Positions 38,052 to 47,718 are shown, counted from the stretch's first letter. The stretch: 64,000 nucleotides of DNA from Tangfeifania diversioriginum (GCA_945873105.1 CAMCBW010000017.1:38178-102177); one strand, 5' to 3'. Made by a program: numbers and translations. Notes: generated from the letters alone by a model not told the origin.

Positions 38052-38312
38052 GCACAAAACCTTCAAAATCTCCCAAATCCTGGCGTCTTCCTGGCGTGAA
38101 ACAAAAAACACCTACAAGTAGACCTTGTAAGTGTTTGGTACTGAGGGTGGGCCCAGTAGGGCATGATCCTACGACCCCCTGATTATGAGTGGGAGGTCTA
38201 AACCATTTTGAGTTTCCACTGGTTGATACTGGTTAACACTGGTTGTCATTTACACTTTTAATTTTCCACTGGTTGATACTGGTTGTCGGAAAACCTGGCG
38301 GATTTCCTGGCG
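38052..38312 (-). repeat. 261-bp att-like direct repeat B containing tRNA-Met 3' half
   Basis: Collinear with repeat A: paired CCTGGCG (38079, 38090), hairpin 38106-38136, tRNA-Met 3' half (38148-38189, minus strand), two CCACTGGTTGATACTGGTT copies (38216, 38266), paired CCTGGCG (38294, 38306). The sequence between A and B (33134-38051, 4.9 kb) contains only the TOTE and AbiE genes. The rest of 37999-38552 shows no gene. Confidence 0.88.
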
Positions 38313-38552
38313 GGTTTTTTGAAGTAGAAATGGCAACCGGAATCGACTGTTAAGAAACAAAAAGATCAACGAAAGTTTAATAATTTTGAAGTATTAATAA
38401 TATTTTCTCTTTCAATGGTTGAAGTTCTGTTTCAATGGTCGTCTGGCATATCTTGTCATTAATTCAATAATAGCCGAGCGCAAGAGTAGGAAGCATCCAC
38501 TCAATTGATGCTTGATTAATCTTCAATTTCCTGCCAATTTAATAGATAATTC

Positions 38553-40175
38553 TTACTGGCGATATTCAAACGGACCACGATCTGGCCTTGAGCCAATCTC
38601 TTTCCCTGTAAAATCGTGTTCCCCGTTTTGCAAGATCGGCAAACCAGAATGTATCGCCGGCGAGCCTCGCTTAAGGAGATACCTTAACCTAGGATTTGCG
38701 CCCAATTGTCCTACTTCGCCCACAAACAGTGGATTCTCATTAATTCCTTCCGGGTCAGGTGGTTGGTTATTTATAGTCCCATGATACAAATTGGCATGAA
38801 AGAAATTCCGGGTGCTTTTGCCCGTATTGAAGAAGCACCCTTTCCCCCTGGCAACAAAAATATTGTTCTGGTAAAGGGTAGAATCACTGTATCCTCCCCA
38901 GCTTTTGTGGTAGATCATCATGACCGAATCCTGATCAGTTCCGCTGTAAAAAAGGTTGTTGTACACTTTCGAACCTGTTGCGGGACCTGATGTTCGGATC
39001 GCATGATCCCCGTTGTTTTCGAAAATATTGTAACGCAATATCGTTCCCTCATTGAAACTGACTTTACTTCCTCCGTCACAACAAATAAGTACTCCGCCAA
39101 ACCCGTTGTTGTGACTGTAATTGTATTGGATGATGGTGTTTTTACAGTTCCAGTCACTGTCGAAACCTCCGGCGTCCGCATCTTTTTTTCCGTCCCAACT
39201 ATCTGCCTCGGAATTGTAAACTGTATAACAAGCTTCATTGAACTGAAACACAGCATTGTCGCAATTAAAGGGGAAGGAGGCATTGCCACTGCCTTTCACC
39301 GCACAATGGGTAAACAGATTGTATTCCACCACCGGCAAATCAGCAGCCCTGACAATTAATGCATTGGCACCCGTGCGTTCAAATCTGTTGTTTCGGATGA
39401 TGATCTCTTTAGATGGAACCCAATTGTGAATTTTCCCATTGGCCAATTTCTCTCCCCATTTGCTTGTAAAGGAGCGGTTCCACCAGACCGACATATTTGA
39501 AAATCCTGTCCGGTCAACATCGTGAATATAACAATTCTGCAAAACGACATCTTTAAAACTGGTCTGTTTCCTTAACTCCGGGTTCACGTCCCAGGTGATA
39601 TCCATAAAAATTCCGCCATTGTCCTTGGTTTGCATGGCCCCGTTTACATCGCATATTTCAAGACCGGTAAAATGGATGTGATGAAGAATTCCTGCATCAT
39701 GTCCCTCCACGAAAATTCCCATTTTAACTGAATTTGTCCAAGCATTTTTTGCTTCACTCTTTACCTGAACGGGCTTCTCAAAAGGTTTGAAATTCTTTAT
39801 TTTAAGGTCACGGATTTCGATGTATTCCTGATTCAATAAACGGATGGTATAGGAAGCAATTTCACCTTCAGCAACTATGCCTCTTGCATCAATAACCGGA
39901 GAGGGACCCTGACCATATGCCCCAATCACAATGTGCCTGCCTGCAGACCCAGAGCCCTGAGGTAACAGGTTCCCAACCCAGGAACCACCCCGGCGGAACA
40001 GCAACGAGTCGCCGGACTGCAGTTTTACTTTGTTTGCGCGCTCCACTGATTTCCAGGGAAAATAGACGGATGTTCCTTTGTTGGCATCATTTCCGGAAAT
40101 GATATCAACAAAATAGGATTTTTGCGCATGAGTTGATATAGTTAGTAATAATCCCAAAAGTGCCAGGTACTTCAT
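38553..40175 (-). CDS. Secreted right-handed parallel beta-helix protein (possible lyase/glycosidase)
   Basis: 540 residues, signal peptide ending 'ISTHAQ'. The start has the DUF1565/chondroitinase-B-like opening 'YFVDIISGNDANKGTSVYFPWKSVERAN'. It then has a beta-helix with many 'IIIRNNRFERTGANAL'-type coils and ends 'SPAIHSGLP...GPFEYRQ', usual for beta-helix polysaccharide enzymes. No catalytic set can be assigned with confidence. It is the most distal gene of the PUL operon. Its leader is nearly the same as that of the HMA gene at 11165. Confidence 0.75.
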   Translation of the reverse strand: MKYLALLGLLLTISTHAQKSYFVDIISGNDANKGTSVYFPWKSVERANKVKLQSGDSLLFRRGGSWVGNLLPQGSGSAGRHIVIGAYGQGPSPVIDARGIVAEGEIASYTIRLLNQEYIEIRDLKIKNFKPFEKPVQVKSEAKNAWTNSVKMGIFVEGHDAGILHHIHFTGLEICDVNGAMQTKDNGGIFMDITWDVNPELRKQTSFKDVVLQNCYIHDVDRTGFSNMSVWWNRSFTSKWGEKLANGKIHNWVPSKEIIIRNNRFERTGANALIVRAADLPVVEYNLFTHCAVKGSGNASFPFNCDNAVFQFNEACYTVYNSEADSWDGKKDADAGGFDSDWNCKNTIIQYNYSHNNGFGGVLICCDGGSKVSFNEGTILRYNIFENNGDHAIRTSGPATGSKVYNNLFYSGTDQDSVMMIYHKSWGGYSDSTLYQNNIFVARGKGCFFNTGKSTRNFFHANLYHGTINNQPPDPEGINENPLFVGEVGQLGANPRLRYLLKRGSPAIHSGLPILQNGEHDFTGKEIGSRPDRGPFEYRQ

Positions 40176-40211
40176 CAGTATAAATTTGGTTTTTTAATGG
40201 TCTGATGGAAT
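40173..40211 (-). promoter_or_regulatory. Conserved 5' leader matching the HMA-gene leader
   Basis: Read on the minus strand: ATTCCATCAGACCATTAAAA then an A/C-rich tract and TTTATACTGATG. This differs from 11128-11167 at only a few positions, although the genes are unrelated and on opposite strands. Confidence 0.5.
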
Positions 40212-40267
40212 TGCCACATAATCATTTTCGGTTGGTGAGTATAATTGCTCATGGCTATTTCAAACTA

Positions 40268-41803
40268 TTATTTGAAATTAAGGGTATTTCTTTCTGCTAT
40301 CAACAACGGATAATCCGCCATCGCCAGTTTATTAAAGACACAGTTTCCATTTTCATTGCTGAAATTTTCAAGGCTATAAACTTCTCCATCCAGCGGGTCA
40401 ATTAAAACCGGATCTTTAAACGCAATGCCTTCCAGCCTGATTTTGACTGTGGCCAGCTTTGGCAGGTATTCCTGGGCATTCCATGGAAGCCACCAGGCGA
40501 TCAGCTTATTCCCCGATTGATCAGAAAAAGAAGCAACCAATGGGATAGAAGGAAATGCATCATCTTCCTCACCAATTCCATAGAATATTCCCTGGTCCAG
40601 AATTTCTACCTTATACTTGATTACATTTGGTTTATAAGTTGGTTCCCAGATAGCACACAGGTTTTGATAGGCATAAAAACCCGGCTTTTCGTTCAGTTCA
40701 GGATTGGTTAACAAGCATTTTTCATTTACGCCTTTCGTCTTTACCCTTGAACCACCTCTTTCCGGATAACCGAAAATTTCATCAATCGGTCTTAAGTTCG
40801 TTCGGGTTGGTTTTTGGCCTTTGCCTGTAGTATGCACCAATTTGAAGTAATTGCTCATGGAAGCTTTACAGAAATAAATGTCTATGAAACTTTGCCGCAA
40901 CAACCATTTGGCCTGAATATTCACTCCCCATGGTGCCCTACCCCGAAAATCGCGGGTGCTGCTGTGCGAGGGATAGCCACATTCGCCCTGCCAAAGTTCA
41001 AGTTTCGGATTGTATTTGTTGATTACATTCCACAACTCAATCGCGGCGTAAACCCGCTCCTCCGGTACGGCTCCATAGTTGTGGTATGAAATGATGTCAA
41101 TGTATTTATCACTTCCCACACTTAAGAAATCGTCTGCAAACTGAGGCATTATTCCGGCCATTGAGCCGCCAATAACTTTACTCCCCGGATCGGTTTCCCT
41201 GATAACTTTTGCCGTTTCGACCAGTAGCCTCCCGTACGCTTTCCCGTCAGGTTCAGATCCCCAGTAATTGCGGTGGTTGGGTTCGTTCCAGACCTCCCAG
41301 TAGTCAATTTGGTCCTTGTACCTTTCAACTGTGGCTTTTACAAAATTCAGGAAGGCGCTCATCGCAACCGGATCCTTTATCGGAGGTTCCGGGCTTGATC
41401 CGTATATCTCGGCCAGTGCCGGATCATCGTATGTTGAAAGTTTTGAATAGAGCTTGTTTCCGCCTCCGATGGTAATAAATGGCGTAATCCCGTTTTTTAG
41501 GGCCACCGAAAAAGCCTTGTCGCATTCTTCCCAGGAATAAATTCCTTTTTCTTTTTCGATTGATGGCCATGATGCTCCAAGACGCGTCCATTTGACCCCG
41601 ATTTCAGCGGCCCGGGCGACCAGGCTATCCTCGAGTGTTCCGGCCTGAATTCCAAATGGAGAAGAAACAATTTGGGATGAGTTTTTTGGGACAATTTTTC
41701 CAATCTGTTGATAAGGGATCAGCTTTACCACTTGAGGCTTTTCGCATGAAACAAATGATACTGTTAGGAAAAACAAAACGAAATATCTAAGATGAAGTTT
41801 CAT
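40268..41803 (-). CDS. Clan GH-A glycoside hydrolase lipoprotein (GH39-like)
   Basis: 511 residues, lipobox 'TVSFVSC'. A TIM-barrel enzyme: 'GVKWTRLGASWPSIEKEKGIYSW' early; acid/base E174 in 'DYWEVWNEPNHRNYW'; nucleophile E274 in 'LELWQGECGYPS'. The spacing of about 100 residues between the two glutamates fits clan GH-A retaining enzymes, with GH39 the closest general look. Target linkage cannot be told. It probably works on the outer surface or in the periplasm as a lipoprotein. Gap to the upstream sulfatase is only 26 bp. Confidence 0.75.
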   Translation of the reverse strand: MKLHLRYFVLFFLTVSFVSCEKPQVVKLIPYQQIGKIVPKNSSQIVSSPFGIQAGTLEDSLVARAAEIGVKWTRLGASWPSIEKEKGIYSWEECDKAFSVALKNGITPFITIGGGNKLYSKLSTYDDPALAEIYGSSPEPPIKDPVAMSAFLNFVKATVERYKDQIDYWEVWNEPNHRNYWGSEPDGKAYGRLLVETAKVIRETDPGSKVIGGSMAGIMPQFADDFLSVGSDKYIDIISYHNYGAVPEERVYAAIELWNVINKYNPKLELWQGECGYPSHSSTRDFRGRAPWGVNIQAKWLLRQSFIDIYFCKASMSNYFKLVHTTGKGQKPTRTNLRPIDEIFGYPERGGSRVKTKGVNEKCLLTNPELNEKPGFYAYQNLCAIWEPTYKPNVIKYKVEILDQGIFYGIGEEDDAFPSIPLVASFSDQSGNKLIAWWLPWNAQEYLPKLATVKIRLEGIAFKDPVLIDPLDGEVYSLENFSNENGNCVFNKLAMADYPLLIAERNTLNFK

Positions 41804-41828
41804 ATTTTAATCTTTTATGGTTAATGAC

Positions 41829-43229
41829 CTACTGAATCTTATCCAAGGGGAATGGATCGGAAGTTTTCTTAATCCAATCCTTTAGCATTTGCCGGTGCGC
41901 CAAAAGTTGATTCTTGTATTGCGCAACATTGGTTACCGGATGCAGTTCTCCGGGATCCTTAGACAGGTCGAATAACTGTTCCCTGTTTTCACCTCTGTCA
42001 AAAATAAAATATTTGAAATTTTCACTTACAACCATCCGTCCCACCATTACATTCTTTCCACCTGCATCTTCATCTTTATCTGATTGGTTTAATTCTGAAA
42101 CGACATAACTTCTACCTTCACCTGCCACTTTTGAATCTTTCATGACATAGGGATTGACATTTATCCCTGGCAACGATTTTTCAACAGGTACTCCTGCCAT
42201 GCTGCAAATTGTCGGATAGATATCGAGACCACTCGATGTTAAAGTTTTTGAATCGATGAATCCGGCTTTGGTATGTCCCTTCCATGAAACAACAAACGGA
42301 ACATTTATTACCTCTTCATAAAAATTCATCTTTTGGTTCCATTGATGCGAGGCATGACCATCGCCATGATCTGCCGTATAGATGATGATCGTATTATCCA
42401 ACAATCCTTTTTTCTCAAGCGCATTGACAACATTCAGAATATGTTCGTCCATTTTTTCGACCAGGCGGTCGTATCCATACATGTATTGTCGCCATTCTGT
42501 CTCGCCCCAATATTTGACCGGATGTTTTCCAAATTGAACAACATCGGTGGAGTCAGGTGTCCTTCTGCAGTAAAAACCTTCCGGCTCATCGGGCGGAATA
42601 GCAAAATTTGATGGTAGCGGGGGACATCCACTGACATTCATTTTTTCTTCAACAGGCCCGTCGTGGTAATCGTCTCCAAGTTTTGAAATGTTTCGGGCCA
42701 ATTCGCAACAGTCATGTGGGTTTAAATAAGAGGTTACCAAGAAGAAAGGTTTGACATGCTTTTGACTCAAAAAGTCCACAGACATTTTCTCGGTTTTAGA
42801 ATCATTCATTTCGTCCTTGTATGTTTCAAAACCATGCCAATTGGCGACTTTACTAATTTTCGAATTCGATACATGCCATTTTCCAAAATAAGCTGTTTCA
42901 TACCCGGCATTCTTCATTACACCTCCAATACTTGGATAAGCTGTCAGGTTAGCATGGCTTTTACTGGGCATCATTCCCGTCATTATGGATGCACGCGAAG
43001 CTACACACACCGGATAAGCGCAATAATTTCTGGTGAAGGTCACTCCCTCGGCCGCCAGTTTATCGATTCCTGGTGTTTTTACATACTGATAACCCGTTTG
43101 AGTCATTATTTTTCCTGAATGCTGATCGGATATCAACAACAGAATGTTAGGCCGCTTGTCCTGCCCTTCCCCAATTACAGGGAGAAGGCTTAAGGCAACA
43201 AACGAAAATCCAATTATATTTATTTCCAT
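41829..43229 (-). CDS. Sulfatase (family S1, CVASR variant)
   Basis: 466 residues with an N-terminal signal sequence. 'NILLLISDQHSG' replaces the usual DD with SDQH, seen in the choline/N-sulfoglucosamine-like and several polysaccharide subfamilies. The formylglycine site is C75 in 'YPVCVASRASIMTGMMP' (C-x-A-x-R). 'YFGKWHVSN' and 'IIYTADHGDGHASHQWN' give the other active-site residues. It is separated from the PhoD-like gene by only 9 bp, so the two are co-transcribed. Confidence 0.9.
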   Translation of the reverse strand: MEINIIGFSFVALSLLPVIGEGQDKRPNILLLISDQHSGKIMTQTGYQYVKTPGIDKLAAEGVTFTRNYCAYPVCVASRASIMTGMMPSKSHANLTAYPSIGGVMKNAGYETAYFGKWHVSNSKISKVANWHGFETYKDEMNDSKTEKMSVDFLSQKHVKPFFLVTSYLNPHDCCELARNISKLGDDYHDGPVEEKMNVSGCPPLPSNFAIPPDEPEGFYCRRTPDSTDVVQFGKHPVKYWGETEWRQYMYGYDRLVEKMDEHILNVVNALEKKGLLDNTIIIYTADHGDGHASHQWNQKMNFYEEVINVPFVVSWKGHTKAGFIDSKTLTSSGLDIYPTICSMAGVPVEKSLPGINVNPYVMKDSKVAGEGRSYVVSELNQSDKDEDAGGKNVMVGRMVVSENFKYFIFDRGENREQLFDLSKDPGELHPVTNVAQYKNQLLAHRQMLKDWIKKTSDPFPLDKIQ

Positions 43230-43237
43230 ACTAATTT

Positions 43238-44719
43238 CTAATTTGATTTTACAACATATTCGTTCAACAATTTTACATCGGGGTTGTAATGTCGGAAAAT
43301 CAGGGTAGGTTTTCCATTGATTTGGGAAATAGAGCCTTCCATAAATCCGCCAACAACATTCAGGTAAATATGCTCAGGAAGTTTGTCTTCCTGCTTCCAG
43401 CCGCCAGCATGTGCATCGGCTCCGGGGCCACAGCTAAATTCGAGCAAGCCGGTTTCGGCATCTTTCGAAATATATTGCCAGTGCCTGTCGCCACAAACTG
43501 TTACCATATTTTTTTGCTCACTGATAAATTTTCGAAGCATATCGCCTTCGTATTTAAATCCAATATTGGCATGATTGTCGTTTTTACTTCCACGGTCGGG
43601 GCCAACAATTGGGGTCGGGCTAATTAAAATTTTGAATGTAGCATCCGATTCTTTTACCGTTTTTTTAAACCAGGCCATTTGTTCCTTTCCCCAAATTGTT
43701 TTCTCTGGTCCGTCGGGAGCATCGTTGTCACTACGGAAATCGCGACCTTCAGGCAACCATATCTGTAAGTCTTTGCCCCAGCGAATTGTTCGGTATATCT
43801 TTTCCCCCATCGGAAATTCATCCAGAAAAATCTGCTGCCCCTGTTTAAATGTAAATTCACCCATAAATTTGGTTTTCATTCCCGGATAGGCATCATTCAT
43901 CCAGGTATCGTGGTCGTCTTTAATAAAATAACTTGCCACCTGACGATGAAAATCTATGTTATTCTGAAAGCTATACATTCTATCCCAATGGTATCGGGCC
44001 AGATCGGCGGTTTTTGCCAATTTATCGTAATAAACCATGTCGCCTGTATGCACAAAAAAATCGGGATGTAATTTCAGCGAACTGGGATACAATTTATATC
44101 CGGTTTCACTATCCACGTCGGGGTAGGATGTACCGGTGACTACAATAAAATTAACTTCAGCATGTACATTGGCTGTTGGTGCGGTTTTAAACTTTCCTTC
44201 CATGAAAGCACTGACGGATTTACTGTCTGCCGGGCTCGCTTCAACCAGCAATTCATATTCTTTTCCTGGCGAAAGTCCTGACAGCTCAAACTGATGGGCA
44301 AATGCTTTTGCGGGATTCACCGAATGCCAGTCCAGTTGTATCCATTTTGATTCATCCTTTGCTTTGTATTTTAAGCGAACATTTCCAATTCTTCCGGGGG
44401 TAGCACCCTGAATCGTATTGATGTTAAAGCCTTCAGGAAATAATACCACTGGCTCAGTATCCTGCCTCCCTGATTGTTCCAATAATTTCCCGGTTTTCGG
44501 ATCTTTGTACTTGACATCCGGCATGGGTACATCATTTCCAACCAGTTCAGGATTTTCAGTTAAACGGACCCAAATAATTGCGCTAGATTGAGTTACTTCG
44601 CCAATTTTAATCCCCGTTGCCAAATAGGGGCCTTCATTCTTCTGGCTTAAAAACGCGAAACTCAGGATGGTGAATCCCGCAAAAACAATCGCAACTCCAA
44701 TTTTTTTTAGTGATAACAT
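43238..44719 (-). CDS. PhoD-type alkaline phosphatase-like metallophosphoesterase
   Basis: 493 residues with an N-terminal hydrophobic signal ('VAIVFAGFTILSFAF'). The N-terminal fibronectin-like PhoD domain is seen as 'IKIGEVTQSSAIIWVRLTE'. The metal site motifs are 'FFVHTGDMVYYD', 'YFIKDDHDTWMNDAYPG' and 'MVTVCGDRHWQYIS', then 'EFSCGPGADAHAGG'. PhoD enzymes cleave phosphodiesters or monoesters using Fe/Ca. In a sulfatase-rich PUL it may instead act on an ester-decorated glycan; this is inference. Confidence 0.82.
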   Translation of the reverse strand: MLSLKKIGVAIVFAGFTILSFAFLSQKNEGPYLATGIKIGEVTQSSAIIWVRLTENPELVGNDVPMPDVKYKDPKTGKLLEQSGRQDTEPVVLFPEGFNINTIQGATPGRIGNVRLKYKAKDESKWIQLDWHSVNPAKAFAHQFELSGLSPGKEYELLVEASPADSKSVSAFMEGKFKTAPTANVHAEVNFIVVTGTSYPDVDSETGYKLYPSSLKLHPDFFVHTGDMVYYDKLAKTADLARYHWDRMYSFQNNIDFHRQVASYFIKDDHDTWMNDAYPGMKTKFMGEFTFKQGQQIFLDEFPMGEKIYRTIRWGKDLQIWLPEGRDFRSDNDAPDGPEKTIWGKEQMAWFKKTVKESDATFKILISPTPIVGPDRGSKNDNHANIGFKYEGDMLRKFISEQKNMVTVCGDRHWQYISKDAETGLLEFSCGPGADAHAGGWKQEDKLPEHIYLNVVGGFMEGSISQINGKPTLIFRHYNPDVKLLNEYVVKSN

Positions 44720-44735
44720 AACTTTATTGTACTAA

Positions 44736-46172
44736 TTAATTTTTCTCATATAACAAAAAAGCTTTTGGATCCGGTCCTTTCCCATCTTTCCATCCATAAA
44801 AAAGGAACATCCCTTCCTTTGCATTTCCTTTAGGGTCTTTAACTGGCTGGATGTTATTATATTTCCAGCCTGCAAATTCAGCGCCCTTTGGGGTTAAATC
44901 CTGAATCATTTTCCAGGTATTCCCTTTATCATAAGAACACCACTCTACGATATTTCCTCCACCATAACTATCCATGCTGCCCTTCCCCCTTGCATATTTG
45001 TTATTAACTCCTATAAGGTAGGCATGTAAGACCCCTTTCCCGTCCAACTTGAGATAGCTGCTATTCCAAAAATGATTGGAAGGAGTAATAACTGTTTCTT
45101 TCCATTCCTTATTGGCATACCTCACGTAATAGTAATTAAATTCTTCCGGAGTATTTTCCGATAGCACATGCAAAAAAGCCGGATTATCATTTTCATCGAG
45201 GATAATGTCGGGCGGAATACCTGCTCCTCTCCAATCGGTATCCCATATCTTACATTGGAGATTTGCAGTTTCCATATCAATTGGCGTTTTTATCGTTTCT
45301 CCTGTAAAATTTTTAACCTCATGAGTTTGAAGATTAATTTTCACGTAATAGAGATTATATTTTAAATCCAGGTTCTTTTTTGTATTGTAGCGTGGATTAT
45401 AAAACTTTTCGGGAATACTTTTTTTATTGTCATTGTAATAACAAAATGCCACATGCAAAAACTTTCCATCCTTACCTGGTAAACAAGTTTGATAAGAAGA
45501 CCATTCCTCTATACCCGGTTTGTTATTTTCTTCCTGAGTTTCTCCACCCATATTCAAATCCACAACATCTTTCTTCGGACCTGACCAGGTTTGCCCTTCA
45601 TCTCCTGAAATTAAATAAGTCCATGAACTTCTGTGTTCACCGGTACGGAAATAGATTAGCTTTTTATTGTCATATATATTATAAACTGTTGGGTATGAAA
45701 GTGAATTTCTCACCTCTGGAGCTATGGACCAATCGGCTGCACTTTTCCCAATTTCCGCACTTTTTTTTGAAATTAAATGTGTGCCTGCCGATGAATGATT
45801 ACCAGATAAAACATGTAAATAATCATTGTTGTCGGCCCAAATGATTGGGGTATAATGATGGTCGTTTGAGCCCTTGGTTCCAAGTTTTATGGGTGGCGAA
45901 AGCAACGCTGTTCCAGGGTCGAAGGAAATAACAAAGGGATAGGTCTTTCCTTTATCCTCTTCATTGATTGAGGCTCCTCCATTGTAAACCATGTATACTT
46001 TGTTATTCAGGAAAACGGCTTGAGGGTGATGCCTCCTGTCGTATATCATTTTAAGTTGCCCGCCCTGTCCAAAGGATAAAGTTTGATAATCGATTTTTTT
46101 ATTTTCCTGAGAAAAAGAATAGAAAATCGTCATTGAAACTATAAAAATTGATAATAAATTTTTCTTAATCAT
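44736..46172 (-). CDS. BNR-4 beta-propeller protein (candidate polysaccharide lyase)
   Basis: 478 residues from ATG 46172 (the longer frame begins with TTG at 46187). Signal peptide 'FIVSMTIFYSFSQ'. The protein is a seven-bladed-propeller BNR-4 type: 'YDRRHHPQAVFLNNKVYMVY', 'HHYTPIIWADNNDYLHVLSG', 'YFRTGEHRSSWTYLISGDEGQTW' and 'WNSSYLKLDGKGVLHAYLIG'. Ulvan lyase families PL24/25 and some glycosidases have this fold, with His/Tyr/Arg catalysis. The exact family is not assignable here. Its start codon lies in the second copy of a 39-bp tandem duplication. Confidence 0.7.
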   Translation of the reverse strand: MIKKNLLSIFIVSMTIFYSFSQENKKIDYQTLSFGQGGQLKMIYDRRHHPQAVFLNNKVYMVYNGGASINEEDKGKTYPFVISFDPGTALLSPPIKLGTKGSNDHHYTPIIWADNNDYLHVLSGNHSSAGTHLISKKSAEIGKSAADWSIAPEVRNSLSYPTVYNIYDNKKLIYFRTGEHRSSWTYLISGDEGQTWSGPKKDVVDLNMGGETQEENNKPGIEEWSSYQTCLPGKDGKFLHVAFCYYNDNKKSIPEKFYNPRYNTKKNLDLKYNLYYVKINLQTHEVKNFTGETIKTPIDMETANLQCKIWDTDWRGAGIPPDIILDENDNPAFLHVLSENTPEEFNYYYVRYANKEWKETVITPSNHFWNSSYLKLDGKGVLHAYLIGVNNKYARGKGSMDSYGGGNIVEWCSYDKGNTWKMIQDLTPKGAEFAGWKYNNIQPVKDPKGNAKEGMFLFYGWKDGKGPDPKAFLLYEKN

Positions 46173-46239
46173 CGCTCTTACCTTCAATTATTTGTTTTGT
46201 TTCTTAATCATCGCTCTTACCTTTAATCGTTTGTTTTGT
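46162..46239. repeat. 39-bp tandem duplication across a gene junction
   Basis: 46162-46200 and 46201-46239 match at 36 of 39 positions. The unit contains ATGATTAA (minus strand), which gives the stop of the upstream sulfatase in one copy and the start of the BNR-4 gene in the other. The genes probably overlapped (ATGATTAA) before duplication. The three differences show it is not very recent. Confidence 0.85.
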
Positions 46240-47574
46240 TTCTGCATGAACACGATTCATGAATGAGACCAGTTTATCATCAAGTTCCTTCACTTTTTCA
46301 GGCATTTTTTCTGCCAGATCAATTTCCTCACCGACATCTTTTGAAAGGTCGAAAAGCTCAAGGGCATTGTTCTCCCATGTTTTGACGAGCTTAAAGTTAC
46401 CTTCCCGAATAGCGGACTGTGCTCTTCTGTCCACTGCATGGTGAAAAATAAGATAGGGAAGGTTTCTTTGAACTTCTCCTTTACCATTATTGTGAATAAC
46501 CTTATTGAAACTCCCGCCATCGATGGCACCGGGCAATTTCTCCTTGTATCCCGCAAGATCAGCTAAGGTCGGAAGAATATCCAATCCTGTAACCGGAACA
46601 CTGCTGTAACTATTCTTTTGCACATTTGGCCCAACTACAACGAAGGGCACCCTGATTCCACCTTCATACATGGTTCCTTTCCCTTCGCGTAACGGATAAT
46701 TTCCTGTTAACTTTTGTTTTCCACCTATGGGCTGACTGGTTCTGCCGCCATTGTCTGACATGAAAATAATGTAAGTGTTTTTCAATAAACCGAGTGCTTC
46801 AACTTTATCAAGTAATATACCAATTCCACTATCCAGGTCCTCTGTCATTGCGGCGAACTCTGGAATATTATCTTTAACACCGGGCTTCAATTTCTTATAT
46901 TTATCAATTGATTTCTGTGTATAGGTCATACCCAGATGAACTGCATAATGAGAAACCTGCAGGTAAAACGGATTTCCTTCAGAAACCTGTTTTTCCAAAA
47001 ATTTTCCTGCCCGTTCAGTCAAACTAAATATCAACTTAGGATCCTCCAGTGCAACCGGCCATTTCATGCCTCTTCCTCCACCAGTGCCGTTTGTGGTTAA
47101 ACCGTCGCTGTAATCATAGCCCATTTCTGCAGGAGTAACTTCGTCATATCTGGCATCCCATTTTCCGAAGTGTGCTGTTTGATATTTCGGGTTCGCCTTT
47201 TTAAGCATTTGAGGAATAGTCAGTTGTTTTCTGAACTCTTTTGTCCAGTTCACCCTGTCTTGCTGGTATTCATGTTTTGCAGGTGTCAGACCAGTGAGAA
47301 TGCTTTTCCGGCTGGGGCAACAATAAGGGGCTGCTGAATAACCGTTGGAAAATCGCATACCCATCTGTGCCAAACGATCCATATTCGGAGTCTGGTAATA
47401 GTCGCTCTTCGAACGGGGGTCTTCAGGATCAGTCAAAAAGGAAGTTCCTACCCAGCTTTGGTCATCTGATAAAATTACGATGAAGTTGGGTGAACTTACT
47501 TTATTTGTTGCTCCGGAGGAAACTGAAAGTAAACTTAAGAAAGTGAATGGTATAAAAACTGACGATTTTTTCAT
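46204..47574 (-). CDS. Sulfatase (family S1, CCPSR)
   Basis: 456 residues, signal peptide 'FTFLSLLSVSSGA'. 'NFIVILSDDQSWVGTS' opens the fold. The formylglycine site is C85 in 'APYCCPSRKSILTG', with a second Cys at the x position. 'AHFGKWDARYDE' carries Asp where most S1 enzymes have His ('KWH'), so the substrate-side pocket differs. 'IIFMSDNGGRTSQPIGGKQ' gives the metal site. It is 145 bp downstream of the esterase gene, one of the wider gaps in the operon. Confidence 0.9.
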   Translation of the reverse strand: MKKSSVFIPFTFLSLLSVSSGATNKVSSPNFIVILSDDQSWVGTSFLTDPEDPRSKSDYYQTPNMDRLAQMGMRFSNGYSAAPYCCPSRKSILTGLTPAKHEYQQDRVNWTKEFRKQLTIPQMLKKANPKYQTAHFGKWDARYDEVTPAEMGYDYSDGLTTNGTGGGRGMKWPVALEDPKLIFSLTERAGKFLEKQVSEGNPFYLQVSHYAVHLGMTYTQKSIDKYKKLKPGVKDNIPEFAAMTEDLDSGIGILLDKVEALGLLKNTYIIFMSDNGGRTSQPIGGKQKLTGNYPLREGKGTMYEGGIRVPFVVVGPNVQKNSYSSVPVTGLDILPTLADLAGYKEKLPGAIDGGSFNKVIHNNGKGEVQRNLPYLIFHHAVDRRAQSAIREGNFKLVKTWENNALELFDLSKDVGEEIDLAEKMPEKVKELDDKLVSFMNRVHAETKQTIKGKSDD

Positions 47575-47718
47575 TACTATTTTCAGGAATTAGCTGGTTT
47601 TGACTTTAATTGAAAAATTTGACAAACATTTATAAAAATAAATTCAAGAGGACATCAATTTATTAAAGATGAAATGTATTTGTGACGCTATCAAGTCTCA
47701 TTCTATTATGCTAAAAAT

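Noticed and set aside
41829..43229. Inactive sulfatase because of C-x-A-x-R
   Set aside because: Ala at this place is known in active sulfatase subfamilies; the Cys and Arg needed for formylglycine formation are present.
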